A DNA stretch of 64,000 nucleotides from positions 434,001 to 498,000 of the forward strand of contig CAWJEJ010000001.1 in assembly GCA_963841855.1 (NCBI GenBank), read 5' to 3'. The notes beneath the pieces are model-generated. The model was not told the DNA's origin and did no database searches. It worked only from the letters and a program-made list of their open reading frames with translations. Positions 45,542 through 54,422 of this stretch are shown here, piece after piece. The number at the start of each line of letters is the position of its first letter. Within the stretch, counting starts at the first letter, position 1. The position numbers were made by a program, and so were the translations under genes. This DNA is from CAXBBB01 sp963841855 (GTDB taxonomy: Bacteria > Bacteroidota > Rhodothermia > Rhodothermales > BA12).

Positions 45542-46329
45542 GCCTCCTTCACTAGCTGCCCGGCGTGGATGCGCAGCGTCGTCTTGGCGCGCTCGGCGAG
45601 CAGCGGGTTGTGCGTCACGACGACGAACGTGCGGCCCTCGGCCTCGTTGAGGCGGGCGATTTCGTCGTGGAGAGCTTCGGCCGTGGCGGTGTCGAGGTTG
45701 CCCGTCGGTTCGTCCATGAGCACCAGATCGGGCTCGTTCATAAACGCTCGGGCAACGGCGACGCGCTGCTGCTCGCCGCCGCTCATCTGGCTCGGGCGAT
45801 GCTCCATCCGGGCAGATAGACCCAACTGTTTGAGCAGATCGGATGCCCGCGGTCTAGCCTGCGACAAGCTGACGCCTTGGATGAGCGCAGGCATCGCCAC
45901 GTTTTCCAGAGCGCTGAACTCGGGCAGCAAGTGGTGAAACTGGAAGACGAAGCCGACATGCCGGTTGCGCCACTGCGCCAGTTTCTCGTCCTTCTGTCCA
46001 AAGATCGGTTTGCCCCTGAAACGCACACTTCCGCCCGTCGGACGGTCCAGCCCGCCCATCAGGTGGAGCAGCGTGCTCTTGCCCGTCCCGCTCTCGCCGA
46101 CGATGGCGACGAACGCGCCTTCGGCTACGCGCAGGCTCACCCCGCGCAAGACTTCGAGCGACTGCCCCTCGCCAGTCGGATAGGCTTTGCGCAGATCGGT
46201 CGTCTCGACGAGCGGTGTCGGCTCGGGCGCGAGGTCGGGGATACGCTGCGGCAAGGGCGAGGCGTCGCCGAGTGCATTGGGAGAAGACTGGAGACCGCCG
46301 GACTCCAAGTTGTCGCGGGGATCAATCAC
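45538..46329 (-). CDS. ABC transporter ATP-binding protein, LolD/MacB type
   Basis: The 263-residue ATPase has Walker A GESGTGKST (about 79-87), the signature MSGGEQQRVAVARA (about 182-195), Walker B LVLMDEPTGNLD (about 202-213) and the switch His in VVTHNPL. Sequence around YPTGEGQSLEVLRGVSL is LolD/FtsE/MacB-like. It would power lipoprotein release or another envelope export. No permease gene is adjacent. The start overlaps the NtrC stop by 8 bases. An N-terminal extension of about 40 residues precedes the fold. Confidence 0.93.
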   Translation of the reverse strand: MIDPRDNLESGGLQSSPNALGDASPLPQRIPDLAPEPTPLVETTDLRKAYPTGEGQSLEVLRGVSLRVAEGAFVAIVGESGTGKSTLLHLMGGLDRPTGGSVRFRGKPIFGQKDEKLAQWRNRHVGFVFQFHHLLPEFSALENVAMPALIQGVSLSQARPRASDLLKQLGLSARMEHRPSQMSGGEQQRVAVARAFMNEPDLVLMDEPTGNLDTATAEALHDEIARLNEAEGRTFVVVTHNPLLAERAKTTLRIHAGQLVKEA

Positions 46330-47698
46330 GGGTGATGCCGTACTTGTTCATCTTGTTGTACAAGTGCGAGCGCTGGATGTCGATCACCTCGGCTGTGCGG
46401 CTCACGTTCCACTCGTTCTTCTCGAGTTGGTGCTCGATGAACAACTGCTCGGCCCGGTCGCGGAAGTCGGTGAAGTGGTCGAATTGGTCGAGCAGGTTGC
46501 CAATGGCGCCCGTCTGAGCCGATCCGCCCTGGACGTAGCGCTCCACGTCCGACGCTTCGATGCGGGCGCCGGGCGACAAGATGAGCAGCCGCTCGACGAC
46601 GTTGCCTAGCTCGCGCACGTTGCCTCTCCAGTCGTTGCGGCCGAGTTTGCTCAGCGCTTCGTCCGAAAACGGCTTGGGCGTCAGGCCGTTGCGCTTGGCC
46701 AGCCGCTCGGCGAAGACCGGCGCGATGAGTTCCACGTCGCCCCGGCGCTCGCGCAGCGGCGGCACGTGGATGAGGATGACCGACAGCCGGTGGTACAGGT
46801 CCTCGCGGAACTGGTGGGCTTCGATGGATTCGAGCAGGTTCTTGTTCGTCGCCGCGACGACGCGCACGTTGACCGAAATGTCGCGGTCGCCGCCGACGCG
46901 CGTGATGCGGCTCTCTTGCAACGCGCGCAGCACTTTGGCTTGAGCCGACAGGCTCATGTCGCCGATCTCGTCCAAGAACAGTGTTCCACCGTCGGCCTGC
47001 TCGAACTTGCCGATGCGCTGCTTGGTCGCTCCGGTGAAACTCCCCTTCTCGTGCCCGAACAACTCGGACTCGATCAGTTCTTGGGGAATCGCGGCGCAGT
47101 TGACCTCGACGATGGGGCCGCCACTCCGAGGGCTCTTGGCGTGAATCCAGCGCGCGACTAGCTCCTTGCCCGTCCCCGCCTCTCCGGTAATGAGCACGCG
47201 CGCTTCGGTCGGCGCTACTTGGTCGATCGTCGCCGTGATCTCGCCGATGGCGCGGCTCTGGCCGATGATCGGCGTCAGGCTGTCGTCGGTCTGCTGCGCG
47301 ATCGTCTGCCGCATGCGCTTGTTGTCCTGCGCCAGCTTGCCCCGGTCCATCGCGTTGCGCAGTGTCAGGAGCAGGCGGTTCAGATCGGGCGGCTTCTCGA
47401 TGAAGTCGAACGCGCCGCCCTTGGTCGCCTCGACGGCCGTCTCGATCGTGCCATGACCGCTGATCATGACGATGGGCGTCTCGACACCCGCGTCGCCCGC
47501 CTGGCGGAGCACGTCGAGACCGTCACGCTTGGGCATCTTCACGTCGACCAACGCCGCGTCGTACGTGCCCTTCTTCAGCTTTGCGAGCGCATCGTCGCCA
47601 TCGACGGCCTCCTCTACCTCGTAGTCTTCGTACTCGAGAATCTCGCGCAGCGTGCGGCGGATGGCGGGTTCGTCGTCGGCAACGAGGATCGTGGGCAT
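46322..47698 (-). CDS. Sigma-54-dependent two-component response regulator (NtrC family)
   Basis: The 458-residue protein has a receiver domain (1-120; acidic pair DDE at 8-10, phospho-acceptor D52 in LVDVKMP, K at FIEKPP). The AAA+ sigma-54 activation domain follows (about 140-375: GEAGTGKELVARW, the sigma-54 loop GSFTGA, FLDEIGDMS). A Fis-type helix-turn-helix (about 410-455, NVSRTAEVIDIQRSHLYNKM) closes the protein. It activates sigma-54 promoters when phosphorylated. No histidine kinase gene is adjacent. Coupled to the downstream lolD-like gene by overlap. Confidence 0.96.
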   Translation of the reverse strand: MPTILVADDEPAIRRTLREILEYEDYEVEEAVDGDDALAKLKKGTYDAALVDVKMPKRDGLDVLRQAGDAGVETPIVMISGHGTIETAVEATKGGAFDFIEKPPDLNRLLLTLRNAMDRGKLAQDNKRMRQTIAQQTDDSLTPIIGQSRAIGEITATIDQVAPTEARVLITGEAGTGKELVARWIHAKSPRSGGPIVEVNCAAIPQELIESELFGHEKGSFTGATKQRIGKFEQADGGTLFLDEIGDMSLSAQAKVLRALQESRITRVGGDRDISVNVRVVAATNKNLLESIEAHQFREDLYHRLSVILIHVPPLRERRGDVELIAPVFAERLAKRNGLTPKPFSDEALSKLGRNDWRGNVRELGNVVERLLILSPGARIEASDVERYVQGGSAQTGAIGNLLDQFDHFTDFRDRAEQLFIEHQLEKNEWNVSRTAEVIDIQRSHLYNKMNKYGITRD

Positions 47699-47720
47699 AG
47701 TGATGGGGTCGAAAGCAAAA

Positions 47721-47748
47721 GCGGGAGCCTACACGCGCAGGCTCCCGC
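47721..47748 (-). terminator. Intrinsic terminator after the TPR gene
   Basis: GCGGGAGCCT and AGGCTCCCGC form a perfect 10-bp stem with an 8-base loop. On the minus strand it is followed by TTTTGCTTT. It separates the TPR gene from the NtrC regulator. Confidence 0.85.
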
Positions 47749-47772
47749 TCGGGATTCAGCAGAGGTGCCAGA

Positions 47773-48477
47773 TCAGCTTCCAGCGGCTTCTTTGGCGTCG
47801 ATCATGCCCAGCAGCATTTCGGCTTCCGCGGTTTCCCTCGCGTCGGCGTAATCGTCCGTCAGCACTTCGACGGCAGAGCGGGCGGCGGAAAAATCGCCGG
47901 CGGCCTCGTAGTTGCGGGCGGCCGAAAGCAGGTAGGCCGGAGCCAGCGCGGGGTTGTCGTAGCGGTCGATAGCTTCTTCGTAGAAACCGGCGGCTTCGGC
48001 GTGGTTGCCCAGCTGCTCGTGCGTCGCGGCCAGACCTGCGGCGACGTTGTGGCCCAGCAGGTTGTCCGCGCGGCCGACTTCCTCGAACTGCGCCAGCGCC
48101 TCTTCGTAGCGGCCCAGGCGGAAGAGCGCGTCTCCGGCGTAAAAAGCGGCCAACTCTCCTGCACCCGTTCCTCCGTATTCGTCGGCTACGGCGAGCAGGC
48201 CCGGAAGCGACTCTTCGAACTCACCCTGACCATACTGGAGCGACGGCTGAACCAGCGCGGTTTCGGCGGCCTGCGCGTTCTGCTGCGCAAAGTAGATGTA
48301 GGCGACGATGGCAAGCGCAAGCACGACTAGGCCGATCAGGACGCCGATCACGAGCGACTGGCGCTCGTAGTAGAAGTCGACGGCGCGCGTGGCGAAGTCG
48401 TCGCTCGGGGCGGGTGCGTACGGAGCCTGGACGGGTGCCGGCTCGTCTGCCGTAACTGGGGTGTTGACCGTGGCCAT
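47773..48477 (-). CDS. Membrane-anchored tetratricopeptide repeat protein (YfgM-like)
   Basis: The 234-residue protein starts at ATG 48477 with a Pro/Ala-rich cytoplasmic segment, one membrane helix (about 45-66, LVIGVLIGLVVLALAIVAYIYF) and a periplasmic TPR array (about 80-230). The array includes AAFYAGDALFRLGRYEEALAQ and AATHEQLGNHAEAAGFYEEA. The layout resembles YfgM, which works with periplasmic chaperones such as PpiD, but sequence identity is not established here. A long extension upstream in the same frame is antisense to gapA. Confidence 0.88.
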   Translation of the reverse strand: MATVNTPVTADEPAPVQAPYAPAPSDDFATRAVDFYYERQSLVIGVLIGLVVLALAIVAYIYFAQQNAQAAETALVQPSLQYGQGEFEESLPGLLAVADEYGGTGAGELAAFYAGDALFRLGRYEEALAQFEEVGRADNLLGHNVAAGLAATHEQLGNHAEAAGFYEEAIDRYDNPALAPAYLLSAARNYEAAGDFSAARSAVEVLTDDYADARETAEAEMLLGMIDAKEAAGS

Positions 48478-48505
48478 CGGGATCGGAAAGGATGTCAGAT
48501 GTCGC

Positions 48506-48529
48506 GGGCGACGCGCGTTGGCGTCGCCC
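48506..48529 (-). other. Leader hairpin upstream of the TPR gene
   Basis: GGGCGACGC and GCGTCGCCC form a perfect 9-bp stem with a 6-base loop, 28 bases before the TPR start. No T-run follows, so it is not an obvious terminator. Confidence 0.5.
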
Positions 48530-48537
48530 AAAGAGGC

Positions 48538-48568
48538 CCAAGATACGGAGTCGCCTCCTGCCTGCCAG
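48538..48568 (-). promoter_or_regulatory. Possible promoter of the TPR gene
   Basis: On the minus strand CTG, a 20-base spacer and TATCTTGG lie about 60 bases before the TPR start. Each element differs by about one base from the Bacteroidota consensus. Confidence 0.35.
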
Positions 48569-48706
48569 AGCCGCGTGCGCGTTTCGTGCCGATTGCACAA
48601 CTCGGCGCGTTGGGAGCGCTTTCGGGCGGAAACATCCCCCTCGGGCCGGTTCGTTGCATCGTTTTGCGCATTTCGCGCACTCTCAACGCTCACCCCTCCT
48701 GCTCTC

Positions 48707-49717
48707 ATGGCAATCAAACTCGGCATCAACGGCTTCGGTCGCATCGGACGGCTCGTCTTCCGCTCCATCCTCGAACGCGGCGACAGCGACTTCGACATCG
48801 TCGGCGTCAACGACCTGACCGACGCGGCCACGCTCGCGCACCTGTTCAAGTACGACTCGGTCCACGGACGCTTCCCCGGAACGGTCGAAGTCGACGGCGA
48901 CTCGCTCGTGATCAACGGCGACCGCTTTCCCGTCTTCGCCAAGCGCGACCCGTCCGAACTGCCGTGGGGCGATCTGGGCTGCGAGGTCGTGATCGAGTCG
49001 ACGGGCGTATTCCGCGACCGCAAGGGCGCCAACCTGCACCTGGCTGCGGGCGCCAAAAAAGTCGTTATCTCGGCTCCGGCCAAGGGCGAAGTCGACGGCA
49101 CGATCGTGCTCGGCGTCAACGACGACACGCTCACGGGAGCCGAAACCGTCATCTCGAACGCCAGCTGCACGACCAACTGCCTGGCGCCGATGGTCAAGGT
49201 GCTCGACGACGCGTTCGGCATCGAGAAGGGCTTCATGACGACAGTCCACAGCTACACCAGCGACCAGCGCATCCACGACGCGCCGCACAGCGACCTGCGC
49301 CGCTCGCGCGCCGCCGCCCTGTCGATCATCCCGACGACGACCGGCGCCGCCGCCGCCGTAGGCCTGGTCCTGCCGCACCTCCAAGGCAAACTCGACGGAT
49401 TCGCCCTCCGCGTCCCCACGCCCGACGGCTCGCTGACCGACCTGACGGCGATCGTCAAGCAGGACGTGACGATTGAGCAGGTCAACAACGCCTTGCGCGA
49501 AGCGGCTCACGGCCCGATGAAAGGCATCATGGAGTACACCGAAGACCCCATCGTGTCGATCGACATCGTCCATAACCCGCACAGCTGCGTCATCGACGGA
49601 CAGAGCACGATGACCGACGGCAAGCTGATCAAGGTCGTCGGCTGGTACGACAACGAGTGGGGCTATGCCAACCGCACCGTCGACGTGGCCAAGCTGCTGA
49701 TGGACAAGGCCTCGTAA
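48707..49717 (+). CDS. gapA: Glyceraldehyde-3-phosphate dehydrogenase, type I
   Basis: The 336-residue enzyme oxidises glyceraldehyde-3-phosphate to 1,3-bisphosphoglycerate with NAD. It has the nucleotide fold GINGFGRIGRL (6-16), the catalytic C154 in SNASCTTNCLAP and H181 in TTVHSYT, and the C-terminal WYDNEWGY block. VGVNDLTD after the second strand suggests NAD preference. Start ATG 48707 (MAIKLGINGFG) has a CT-rich leader; a longer frame upstream is not conserved. Divergent from the TPR gene and followed by a clear terminator. Confidence 0.98.
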   Translation: MAIKLGINGFGRIGRLVFRSILERGDSDFDIVGVNDLTDAATLAHLFKYDSVHGRFPGTVEVDGDSLVINGDRFPVFAKRDPSELPWGDLGCEVVIESTGVFRDRKGANLHLAAGAKKVVISAPAKGEVDGTIVLGVNDDTLTGAETVISNASCTTNCLAPMVKVLDDAFGIEKGFMTTVHSYTSDQRIHDAPHSDLRRSRAAALSIIPTTTGAAAAVGLVLPHLQGKLDGFALRVPTPDGSLTDLTAIVKQDVTIEQVNNALREAAHGPMKGIMEYTEDPIVSIDIVHNPHSCVIDGQSTMTDGKLIKVVGWYDNEWGYANRTVDVAKLLMDKAS

Positions 49718-49759
49718 GTAGGCGCTGACCTGATTCGATCGTCAGTTCGCCCGACGTTT

Positions 49760-49801
49760 CCGGCTGCTCTTCTACGCGGAGGGGCAGCCGGTTTCTATTT
49801 T
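49760..49801 (+). terminator. Intrinsic terminator after gapA
   Basis: CCGGCTGC and GCAGCCGG form an 8-bp stem followed by TTTCTATTTT. Confidence 0.8.
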
Positions 49802-49824
49802 AGGGCAGCCAACGCCTTGATCCG

Positions 49825-51345
49825 ATGGAGCTTACCGCTGCCTCTCACCCGCCCGCCTCGCCTGCCGTTTCCGACCTGGAAGCGCACTTCGCCCGGTTCC
49901 GCGCAAACGTCGTCGGTATCGGCGCGCACATCGACACACCGGACGGGCGCAAACCGCTGGTCTACGCCGACTGGGTCGCGTCGGGCCGGATGTATGGTCC
50001 CATTGAGCGGAGAATGGAGGAGCTGGCGCCGTTCGTCGGCAACACGCACACCGAGACGAGCCACTGCGGCACGCTGATGACGCGGCTCTACCACGCCGCA
50101 CAGCAGCGGACCAAAGCGCACGTCGGCGCCGGGCCGGACGACGTGCTGATCGCTGCCGGATCGGGCATGACGACGGTCATCAACAAGCTGCAACGCATGA
50201 TGGGTCTCAAGCTGCCCGAGGCGTTCGCGAGCCGAATCACGCTGGCCGAGCACGAGCGCCCCGTCGTCTTCGTGAGTCACATGGAGCACCACTCGAACCA
50301 TACGAGTTGGCTCGAAACCATCGCCGACGTAGTCGTCCTGGCTCCGGGCGATGACGGGCGCTGCGCCACCGACGCCCTGGCCGACGCGCTGCCCGCCTAC
50401 GCCGATCGACCGCTCAAAATCGGCGCGTTCATCGCGCACTCCAACGTGACGGGACTGGCGACGCCCTACTACGAGTTGGCCCGGCTGATGCACCAGGCAG
50501 GCGGCCTGTGCTTCGTTGACTTCGCCGCATCGGCGCCCTACGTCGCCATCGACATGCACCCGACCGATGCCGACGGCGAGCCGGATCACGACGCGCGGCT
50601 GGACGCGGTCTACTTCTCGCCGCACAAGTTTCTGGGCGGGCCGGGGACGCCGGGCGTATTGGTGTTCGACAAGAACCTCTATCGGAACCGCGTGCCCGAT
50701 CATCCCGGCGGCGGGACGGTCGTCTGGACCAATCCGTGGGGGCAGCACGCTTACCTCGACGATATCGAGGCGCGCGAGGACGGCGGCACGCCTCCCTTCT
50801 TGCAGACGATCCGGACGGCGCTGTGCATCGAACTCAAGGAGCAGATGGGCGTCGACCGCATCGAGGCGCGCGAGCACGAACTCGTCCAACGCGCACTCCC
50901 TCGCCTCCGCGCCGTCGATGGGCTGCACGTGCTCGCCGACGCGCACGCCGACCGCCTGGGCATCGTCTCGTTCTGGTGCGAGCATCTGCACTACAACCTG
51001 GTCGTCCGCCTGCTCAACGACCGGTTTGGCATCCAGGTCAGAGGCGGCTGCTCGTGCGCGGGCACGTACGGCCACTACCTGCTGCACGTCGACCCGACAT
51101 GCTCCGCCGAAGCCTTCGCCGCTGCCGAGCAGGGCGATCACACGCTGATGCTGGGCTGGATTCGCCTGTCGCTCCACCCGACGATGACCGATGCCGAGCT
51201 GGACTACGCGCTGGACGCCATCGAACAAGTAGCCACGCACGGCGATCATTGGGCGACCGAGTACACCTACGACAAGCGCTCCAACGAGTGGCTCCACCCC
51301 GACGACGCCGATCCAAGCGTCGATCACCTGCTGGTGCTGGCCTGA
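49825..51345 (+). CDS. Class V aminotransferase-fold PLP enzyme (cysteine desulfurase-like)
   Basis: A 506-residue PLP enzyme of the aminotransferase V / CsdB superfamily. The cofactor lysine is in YFSPHKFLGGPGTPGVLVF (about 270), preceded by FVDFAASAP with the PLP-ring Asp. A late VRGGCSCAGTYGH loop (about 408-420) sits where SufS-type desulfurases carry the catalytic Cys. The protein is about 100 residues longer than SufS, with an extra C-terminal part after 450. Whether it releases sulfur from cysteine or acts on another amino acid is open; no suf or isc genes are nearby. Confidence 0.88.
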   Translation: MELTAASHPPASPAVSDLEAHFARFRANVVGIGAHIDTPDGRKPLVYADWVASGRMYGPIERRMEELAPFVGNTHTETSHCGTLMTRLYHAAQQRTKAHVGAGPDDVLIAAGSGMTTVINKLQRMMGLKLPEAFASRITLAEHERPVVFVSHMEHHSNHTSWLETIADVVVLAPGDDGRCATDALADALPAYADRPLKIGAFIAHSNVTGLATPYYELARLMHQAGGLCFVDFAASAPYVAIDMHPTDADGEPDHDARLDAVYFSPHKFLGGPGTPGVLVFDKNLYRNRVPDHPGGGTVVWTNPWGQHAYLDDIEAREDGGTPPFLQTIRTALCIELKEQMGVDRIEAREHELVQRALPRLRAVDGLHVLADAHADRLGIVSFWCEHLHYNLVVRLLNDRFGIQVRGGCSCAGTYGHYLLHVDPTCSAEAFAAAEQGDHTLMLGWIRLSLHPTMTDAELDYALDAIEQVATHGDHWATEYTYDKRSNEWLHPDDADPSVDHLLVLA

Positions 51346-51414
51346 CGCAATCCCGCTAAACCGTGACGCAGAGCATGTTAGCCCAGCTATGTTGTCTCAC
51401 CGCCCCACTCCGCC

Positions 51415-52047
51415 ATGCCCGATACGCTCACCCCTCGAACGACTCACCGCGCCCGTCCGCTGCACGCGCCGCTGCTGAACGAATCCGACTTCTTGCGCCT
51501 CCCGGGCCAGGAAAAAGCGGACCTGATTCACGGACGCCTCTACGTCATGGCCCCTCCTTCTCACAGACACGAACGCATCGTTTCGTTCCTCCACAGCTTG
51601 CTCGACATGTATGTCAGCGCGCGGGATTTGGGCAACGTATACGCTTCAAAGTCGCCGATCCGTATCGACGAGCGCAACACATTCGAGCCGGACGTAGTGT
51701 TCGTGGCGACTCATCGGCTCAATGCAATCCAGGCTAATGGCTTGATCACGAACGGAGCAGACGTAGCCATCGAAGTCGTCTCACCCTCTACGCGGCGGCG
51801 CGATTATGTGGCCAAGCGCGACGGCTACGAGCGAGCGGGCGTCGCCGAGTATTGGATCGTCGATCCCAAGCGCGAGCAGGCGCAATTCTACCGCATCGGC
51901 GCGTCGGGCCTGTACGACGGAGTGACGCCGCCAGCGGGCGAGCCGTACGAAAGCCGCGCCGTTGGCGGCTTTTCCCTACTGCCTTCCGACTTGTTCGCCG
52001 AGCCTCTGCCTAACCGCTACAATCTGCTGCGCGCGCTACTGGACTGA
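51415..52047 (+). CDS. Uma2 family (DUF820) putative PD-(D/E)XK nuclease
   Basis: A 210-residue protein with the DUF820/Uma2 restriction-endonuclease-like core. It has an early Glu in EKADLIHGRLYVM, then FEPDVVFVA (Asp) and VAIEVVSPSTRRRDY with E-x-V and a later K in VAKRDGYERAGVAEYWIVD. The family is abundant in cyanobacteria and Rhodothermales and associated with mobile DNA, but physiological roles are not established. Ends 12 bases from the convergent serine hydrolase gene. Confidence 0.88.
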   Translation: MPDTLTPRTTHRARPLHAPLLNESDFLRLPGQEKADLIHGRLYVMAPPSHRHERIVSFLHSLLDMYVSARDLGNVYASKSPIRIDERNTFEPDVVFVATHRLNAIQANGLITNGADVAIEVVSPSTRRRDYVAKRDGYERAGVAEYWIVDPKREQAQFYRIGASGLYDGVTPPAGEPYESRAVGGFSLLPSDLFAEPLPNRYNLLRALLD

Positions 52048-52059
52048 ACCGAAGTCTTT

Positions 52060-54105
52060 CTACTCCATCCGCTCGGCGCGGAACTGGCCGTTGGGCTGCT
52101 CGAACGTCAGCGCCGACGCGTCGCTGGAGAACCGAACGGCGAATCCATTCAGCCCTTGGATATGGAAGTAGCCTGCGTCGACCGGGACGAGCGTGTACGT
52201 GGGCTGGCCCGGTACGGTAATGCGCAGACTCTTGCTGGCCATCTCGACGACGACGGTCTGCCCGCGCAGGTTGTAGCGTCCGGCATACTGGCCGAGAGTC
52301 CGGTCGTCGGACAGTTCTGACGGAGCGGCGCGCTCGAAGCGGACGGGCGGCAGCATCGGCTCGACCGAAACCTCCAGTTCGTCCACGCGGCCGTCCTCGT
52401 TGGTGCGGAACGTGACGCTCGTGCCTTCGAGAAAACTGCTCGCCAGCAGAAACGTCTCGAAGTGGCGATGCGCCATTTCCACCGTCAGGTCGAAGCGGCG
52501 AAACGTGAGCGCCTTGCGGTCCAGCGCGATGTGAAGCGTATCGTAAGCCGGATGGACGTAGGCTCCGGCGTAATCGGCCAGTTCGTGCGCAGGCTTGGTG
52601 CCTTCGATGCGGACGCGAGCGCCATCGGTCTGCTGATCCTGGCGCCCTCGGAGAACAGCGAGCGCTTGGCCGATCCAGTCGGCCGGGTCGTCTTCGCCCA
52701 GCGCGCGCTCGAAGATGGTCAGCATGAGCCCGCGCGGCAGTGCCGAGGCGTCCTGATTGCTCAGGATGGCGACGCCCAAATCGTCGTCCGGTAGGAAGCC
52801 AACGAGGGCGCTGAACCCGTCGATGTTGCCGCCGTGGTGCAGCATCCGCCGTCCGTTCAGCGGCTCGACGAACCACCCTTTGGCGTACATCGTGTAGGGC
52901 GTTGCGCGCTGCCCGTTTGGATTGACGATCATCTCGGGCGCATGGAGAAACTTCAGCGTCGACGACTCGAGGATGCGGCGCCCGTCGATCTGGCCGTCGC
53001 CCAGTTGAAACTGCGCCCATCGGCCGAACTCTTGGATATTCGCGTTGATGGATCCGGCCGGACCGACGGCGTCGAGGTCGCGAAACGGCATCACGGTCGT
53101 CGCACTCAGCCCGCCTTTGTACCCCAGTGCGAAGTCCGCCAAGCCCTGCATCGCGCCAACCGAGAAGCCCGCCGCCGTCATACCCAGAGGCTCGAACAGG
53201 CGCTGCCGCGTCGCCTCTTCCCACGTCGACCCGGCCAGTTCGCCGCCCAGGTAGCCCGCCGTCGTAAACATCAGGTTCTGATACTGCCACGCGCTCCGAA
53301 ACGGCTCGGTCGGTTCGAGGTAGCGCAGCCGCTCAATCATCTGCTCGCGCGTCAGCGGCGATCCGTACCACATCAGGTCATGCCGCGGAAGTCCGCTGCG
53401 GTGCGTCAGCAGGTCGACCGCCGTCATCTGCCCGCTCGCGATCGGGTCGTGCATTTCGAACGTGGACAGGTAGCGGCGGATCGGCGTCTGCCAGTCCAGC
53501 ATTCCCTCGTCGGCGAGCGTGCCCAGCAGAGCCGAGACGAACGCCTTGGTCGACGAGCCGATAGGAAACTGCGTCTGCGTCGTGACGGGAAGGCGGCCGT
53601 CCACATCGCGCAGGCCTGAGCCGAACGCCAGCAAGACCGTATCGGCGCGGACGACGGCGACGGCGAGGCCGGGCACGTTGTAGGCCGCGCGCACCGAGTC
53701 GACGAACGCTTCCAGTCCCTCCAGCCTCTGGGCAGCCTGGTCGACGGTTGCGCCGTCGCCACGGGTCATCTCGAACCGGAGTCGCCCTGCTCCCTGCACG
53801 AATTCGCCCGCCACTCGGTTGGAATTTGCCGAGTCGATCGCGCCCGAGAAGCGCGGCGTGCCGGGAATGCCCTGCATGACAAAGAAGAGCGAATCGCCAT
53901 CGGCTCGCACGTCCGACAGCGCGAAACCGGCGAGGTTTTGCGCCGGAATCGACAGCACGCCAGTCAACGCATCGTCCGAGCCCGTGAACGTCGCCGAGAA
54001 GGCGAGCGGCTGACCGGGAATCTGGATCTCTCCGCTCCACGAACCGGCAAACGGCTGTGCAAACGCGGAGGGGACGACCAGTAAGGCGAGTAGCAGCAGG
54101 CGCAT
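52060..54105 (-). CDS. Exported beta-lactamase-family serine hydrolase
   Basis: A 681-residue protein with a signal peptide (MRLLLLALLVVPSAFAQ). A beta-rich N-terminal domain (about 18-125) is followed by a class C beta-lactamase/PBP-like domain. It has the SxxK motif in GSSTKAFV (about 178-182), YxN as YQN (about 275) and HGG in HHGGNIDGF (about 421). Two further beta domains extend to the C-terminus (about 480-681, DUF3471-like). Family members include D-amino-peptidases, esterases and beta-lactamase homologues. Substrate is unknown. Confidence 0.9.
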   Translation of the reverse strand: MRLLLLALLVVPSAFAQPFAGSWSGEIQIPGQPLAFSATFTGSDDALTGVLSIPAQNLAGFALSDVRADGDSLFFVMQGIPGTPRFSGAIDSANSNRVAGEFVQGAGRLRFEMTRGDGATVDQAAQRLEGLEAFVDSVRAAYNVPGLAVAVVRADTVLLAFGSGLRDVDGRLPVTTQTQFPIGSSTKAFVSALLGTLADEGMLDWQTPIRRYLSTFEMHDPIASGQMTAVDLLTHRSGLPRHDLMWYGSPLTREQMIERLRYLEPTEPFRSAWQYQNLMFTTAGYLGGELAGSTWEEATRQRLFEPLGMTAAGFSVGAMQGLADFALGYKGGLSATTVMPFRDLDAVGPAGSINANIQEFGRWAQFQLGDGQIDGRRILESSTLKFLHAPEMIVNPNGQRATPYTMYAKGWFVEPLNGRRMLHHGGNIDGFSALVGFLPDDDLGVAILSNQDASALPRGLMLTIFERALGEDDPADWIGQALAVLRGRQDQQTDGARVRIEGTKPAHELADYAGAYVHPAYDTLHIALDRKALTFRRFDLTVEMAHRHFETFLLASSFLEGTSVTFRTNEDGRVDELEVSVEPMLPPVRFERAAPSELSDDRTLGQYAGRYNLRGQTVVVEMASKSLRITVPGQPTYTLVPVDAGYFHIQGLNGFAVRFSSDASALTFEQPNGQFRAERME

Positions 54106-54212
54106 GGATGGGCTGGATTAGGTGGAGCCGAACCCTACGAGCGCACGACGACGCCGGTTACGCAACCCGGAGCATCCTTATTGATTCGACTTCTACTCAT
54201 TTCGCCTGCGCC

Positions 54213-54422
54213 ATGCCCGACACGATCACTAAAGCCGACATGGCACGCGCCATCGACGCGCTCCCGGAAGACGCCACCGTCGAGGACGCCATTGAGCGCC
54301 TGCTGATGATCGCTCACATACGGGAGGGAATCGGTCAATCTCGAAGGGGGGAGACGACACCTCATGAGGACGTTTTTCGCGAAGTGCGTGAGCGCATACG
54401 GGGGAGCGCATCTGATGGCTGA
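54213..54422 (+). CDS. Type II antitoxin, partner of the downstream RelE/ParE toxin
   Basis: A 69-residue protein with a short helical N-terminus (KADMARAIDALPEDATVEDA) and the C-terminal pattern EGIGQSRRGETTPHEDVFREV. That resembles the toxin-wrapping segment (GL/I..x2-GxxxxHEEV) of many RelB/ParD-like antitoxins. Its stop overlaps the toxin start by 8 bases. Expected to bind and neutralise the toxin and to repress the operon. Chosen start ATG 54213 follows a CT-rich leader. Confidence 0.85.
   Translation: MPDTITKADMARAIDALPEDATVEDAIERLLMIAHIREGIGQSRRGETTPHEDVFREVRERIRGSASDG

Noticed and set aside
49795..51327. 510-residue open frame opposite the class V aminotransferase
   Set aside because: Shadow frame; the plus-strand protein has a clear PLP fold.
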